A stretch of DNA of 13,919 bases, from the NCBI GenBank assembly GCA_003511125.1, contig DOJV01000013.1, forward strand, positions 1-13,919, given 5' to 3'. The notes under the pieces were generated by a model, which saw only the letters and a program-made list of their open reading frames with translations, did not search any database and was not told the DNA's origin. This DNA is from Candidatus Uhrbacteria bacterium. Lineage in GTDB: Bacteria > Patescibacteriota > Patescibacteriia > UBA9934 > GWF2-40-263. This document shows, one piece after another, positions 13,177 through 13,919 of the stretch (position 1 is its first letter; each line of letters opens with the position of its first letter). Position numbers and translations under genes: made by a program.

Positions 13177-13746
13177 TTATTCTTCTAAATGTTTGAGGAA
13201 CTTTTTTAAAAGTTTTTTGGCGCGATGAATTAAAGTCGCTACTGAACCTGAAGGCAAGCGCAAAATATCGGAAATTTCTTGATAACTTTTTTCTTCGTAA
13301 TAACGCAAAACCAAAACCTCGCGATATTTTTTAGGTAGTTTGGGTAAAACTTTTGCCAGCACGTCGGCTTTAATTTTTAGATCCAATTCTTTTTCTAAAT
13401 TAAAATTTGAACCCAAAGTTAAAAAAACTTTTTCGGCGTCAGCCACATAATGACCCTGAGGCCGCAAAATCTTTTTGCGAAAATAACTCATAGTTTCGTT
13501 ATGGGCGATTCGATAAATCCAAGAAGAAAAAGACAACGTCGGATCAAAACCCTGAAGATTTTTATAAACTTTAACAAAGACATCTTGCAAAATGTCCTCA
13601 ACTTCTTCTTTATCAAAAACACCGAGACGACGAATATAACGCCCTAGCCGTTCTTGATAACGTGTCATGATGGCGGAAAAAAGGAAACGTTCACGCGAAG
13701 CCCGGACGGCAATTTCCTCGTCCGTCAGGTCGGAAAATAACTGCAT
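13177..13746 (-). CDS. ECF-type RNA polymerase sigma factor
   Basis: This 189-aa group IV sigma factor directs RNA polymerase to a stress or envelope regulon. Sigma region 2 is at about 20-92: core-binding EEVEDILQDVFVKVYKNLQG (47-66) and the -10 recognition segment FSSWIYRIAHNETMSYFRKK (73-92). Region 4 is at about 130-185: LPKKYREVLVLRYYEEKSY (137-155) and the helix-turn-helix YQEISDILRLPSGSVATLIH (155-174) with RAKKLL. There are no region 1 or 3 domains, as expected for the class. The ATG lies about 18 bases after a TATAAT box. Upstream is an inverted repeat with the same -35-like block on both strands, which suggests autoregulation. The next gene is a membrane protein, the usual place for an anti-sigma factor. 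Confidence 0.96.
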   Translation of the reverse strand: MQLFSDLTDEEIAVRASRERFLFSAIMTRYQERLGRYIRRLGVFDKEEVEDILQDVFVKVYKNLQGFDPTLSFSSWIYRIAHNETMSYFRKKILRPQGHYVADAEKVFLTLGSNFNLEKELDLKIKADVLAKVLPKLPKKYREVLVLRYYEEKSYQEISDILRLPSGSVATLIHRAKKLLKKFLKHLEE

Positions 13747-13764
13747 AAGAATTTCGGCCTATCT

Positions 13765-13795
13765 ATTATACTCCTGTTTGGAGTTTTTCTTTCAA
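13765..13795 (-). promoter_or_regulatory. Promoter for the sigma factor operon
   Basis: The minus strand reads TTGAAA (13790-13795), a 19-base spacer and TATAAT (13765-13770), 18 bases before the sigma ATG. The spacer is longer than the usual 17. It contains a small inverted repeat (ACTCC, 5-base loop, GGAGT; 13770-13784) that could be an operator. The -35 lies within one arm of the 12-bp inverted repeat. Confidence 0.5.
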
Positions 13796-13852
13796 GTAAG
13801 GGACACGAATATTCACACCAATTCGTAATTCACCCCCCCCACTTGAAAGAAA
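13786..13852. repeat. 12-bp inverted repeat with nested pair, upstream of the sigma gene
   Basis: TTTCTTTCAAGT (13786-13797) and ACTTGAAAGAAA (13841-13852) are exact reverse complements. Nested inside, ACGAAT (13805-13810) pairs with ATTCGT (13821-13826). A run of eight Cs (13833-13840) abuts the right arm. The arms place the same TTGAAA block on both strands, so the repeat may be a pair of divergent promoter or operator sites. Confidence 0.75.
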
Positions 13853-13873
13853 TTTCTCTGCCAGAAGTATTAC
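13843..13873 (+). promoter_or_regulatory. Possible rightward promoter mirroring the sigma promoter
   Basis: On the plus strand TTGAAA (13843-13848) is followed after 19 bases by TATTAC (13868-13873), the same spacing as the leftward sigma promoter. Both share ACTTGAAAGAAA and a CAGnAGTAT segment into the -10. It would drive a gene beyond the right end of the window. Confidence 0.35.
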
Positions 13874-13919
13874 TAGTTGACAGCGCGCTCAATCTAAGAA
13901 ATCTTAATCTTTCTATCAA

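Overview
The window looks like chromosomal DNA from a Candidate Phyla Radiation (Patescibacteria) bacterium, most likely Parcubacteria/Paceibacteria. This rests on protein families I recall from that group: a membrane-anchored TraG/VirD4-like ATPase between two lineage-typical proteins of unknown function, and an ECF sigma factor followed by a small multi-TM protein. It also fits the small mixed operons. None of the starts I inspected has a well-placed Shine-Dalgarno sequence; most are preceded by an A/T-rich stretch instead. UAA and UAG dominate as stops, and UGA ends only the gene at 99-716 and the interrupted transposase. The standard bacterial code fits all genes. The taxonomic call is an inference.

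Layout from left to right. A good sigma70-type promoter (50-78) fires leftward out of the window. A leftward three-gene operon (3899 to 99) encodes a Pro/Ala-linker helical protein, the 862-aa TraG-like ATPase and an acidic beta-rich protein; it may form a membrane DNA- or protein-handling complex. A 340-bp gap (3900-4239) holds an imperfect palindromic repeat and a perfect 34-bp palindrome. Leftward cysS follows (4240-5616), then a 231-bp gap with a terminator-like hairpin and a TATAAT box. Next are a leftward RNase HI-like gene and a 579-aa protein joining a class I methyltransferase to a degenerate kinase/APH-like domain.

At 8127-8857 lies a REP-associated tyrosine (Y1/HUH) transposase. 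Its frame is cut by an in-frame UGA where the family has Trp. One copy of a 33-bp REP palindrome lies inside its coding sequence. A second, inverted copy lies upstream of it and supplies the stop codon of recJ (8849-10612). Upstream of recJ, and overlapping it, is an unrecognised gene whose 5' end abuts a 30-codon transmembrane ORF in another frame, which suggests re-initiation, frameshifting or an indel.

Divergent from these, two overlapping rightward NUDIX genes (11419-12239) end at a strong bidirectional terminator. The last operon runs leftward: an ECF sigma factor (13177-13746) then a three-TM putative anti-sigma factor (12298-13173). Upstream of the sigma gene is a 12-bp inverted repeat carrying the same -35-like block on both strands, which looks like paired divergent promoters and may be a self-regulating switch.

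Functionally the window mixes translation (cysS), DNA repair and nucleotide sanitation (recJ, RNase H-like, NUDIX pair), envelope transport (TraG-like operon) and signalling (sigma/anti-sigma). No tRNA, rRNA or CRISPR array was seen.
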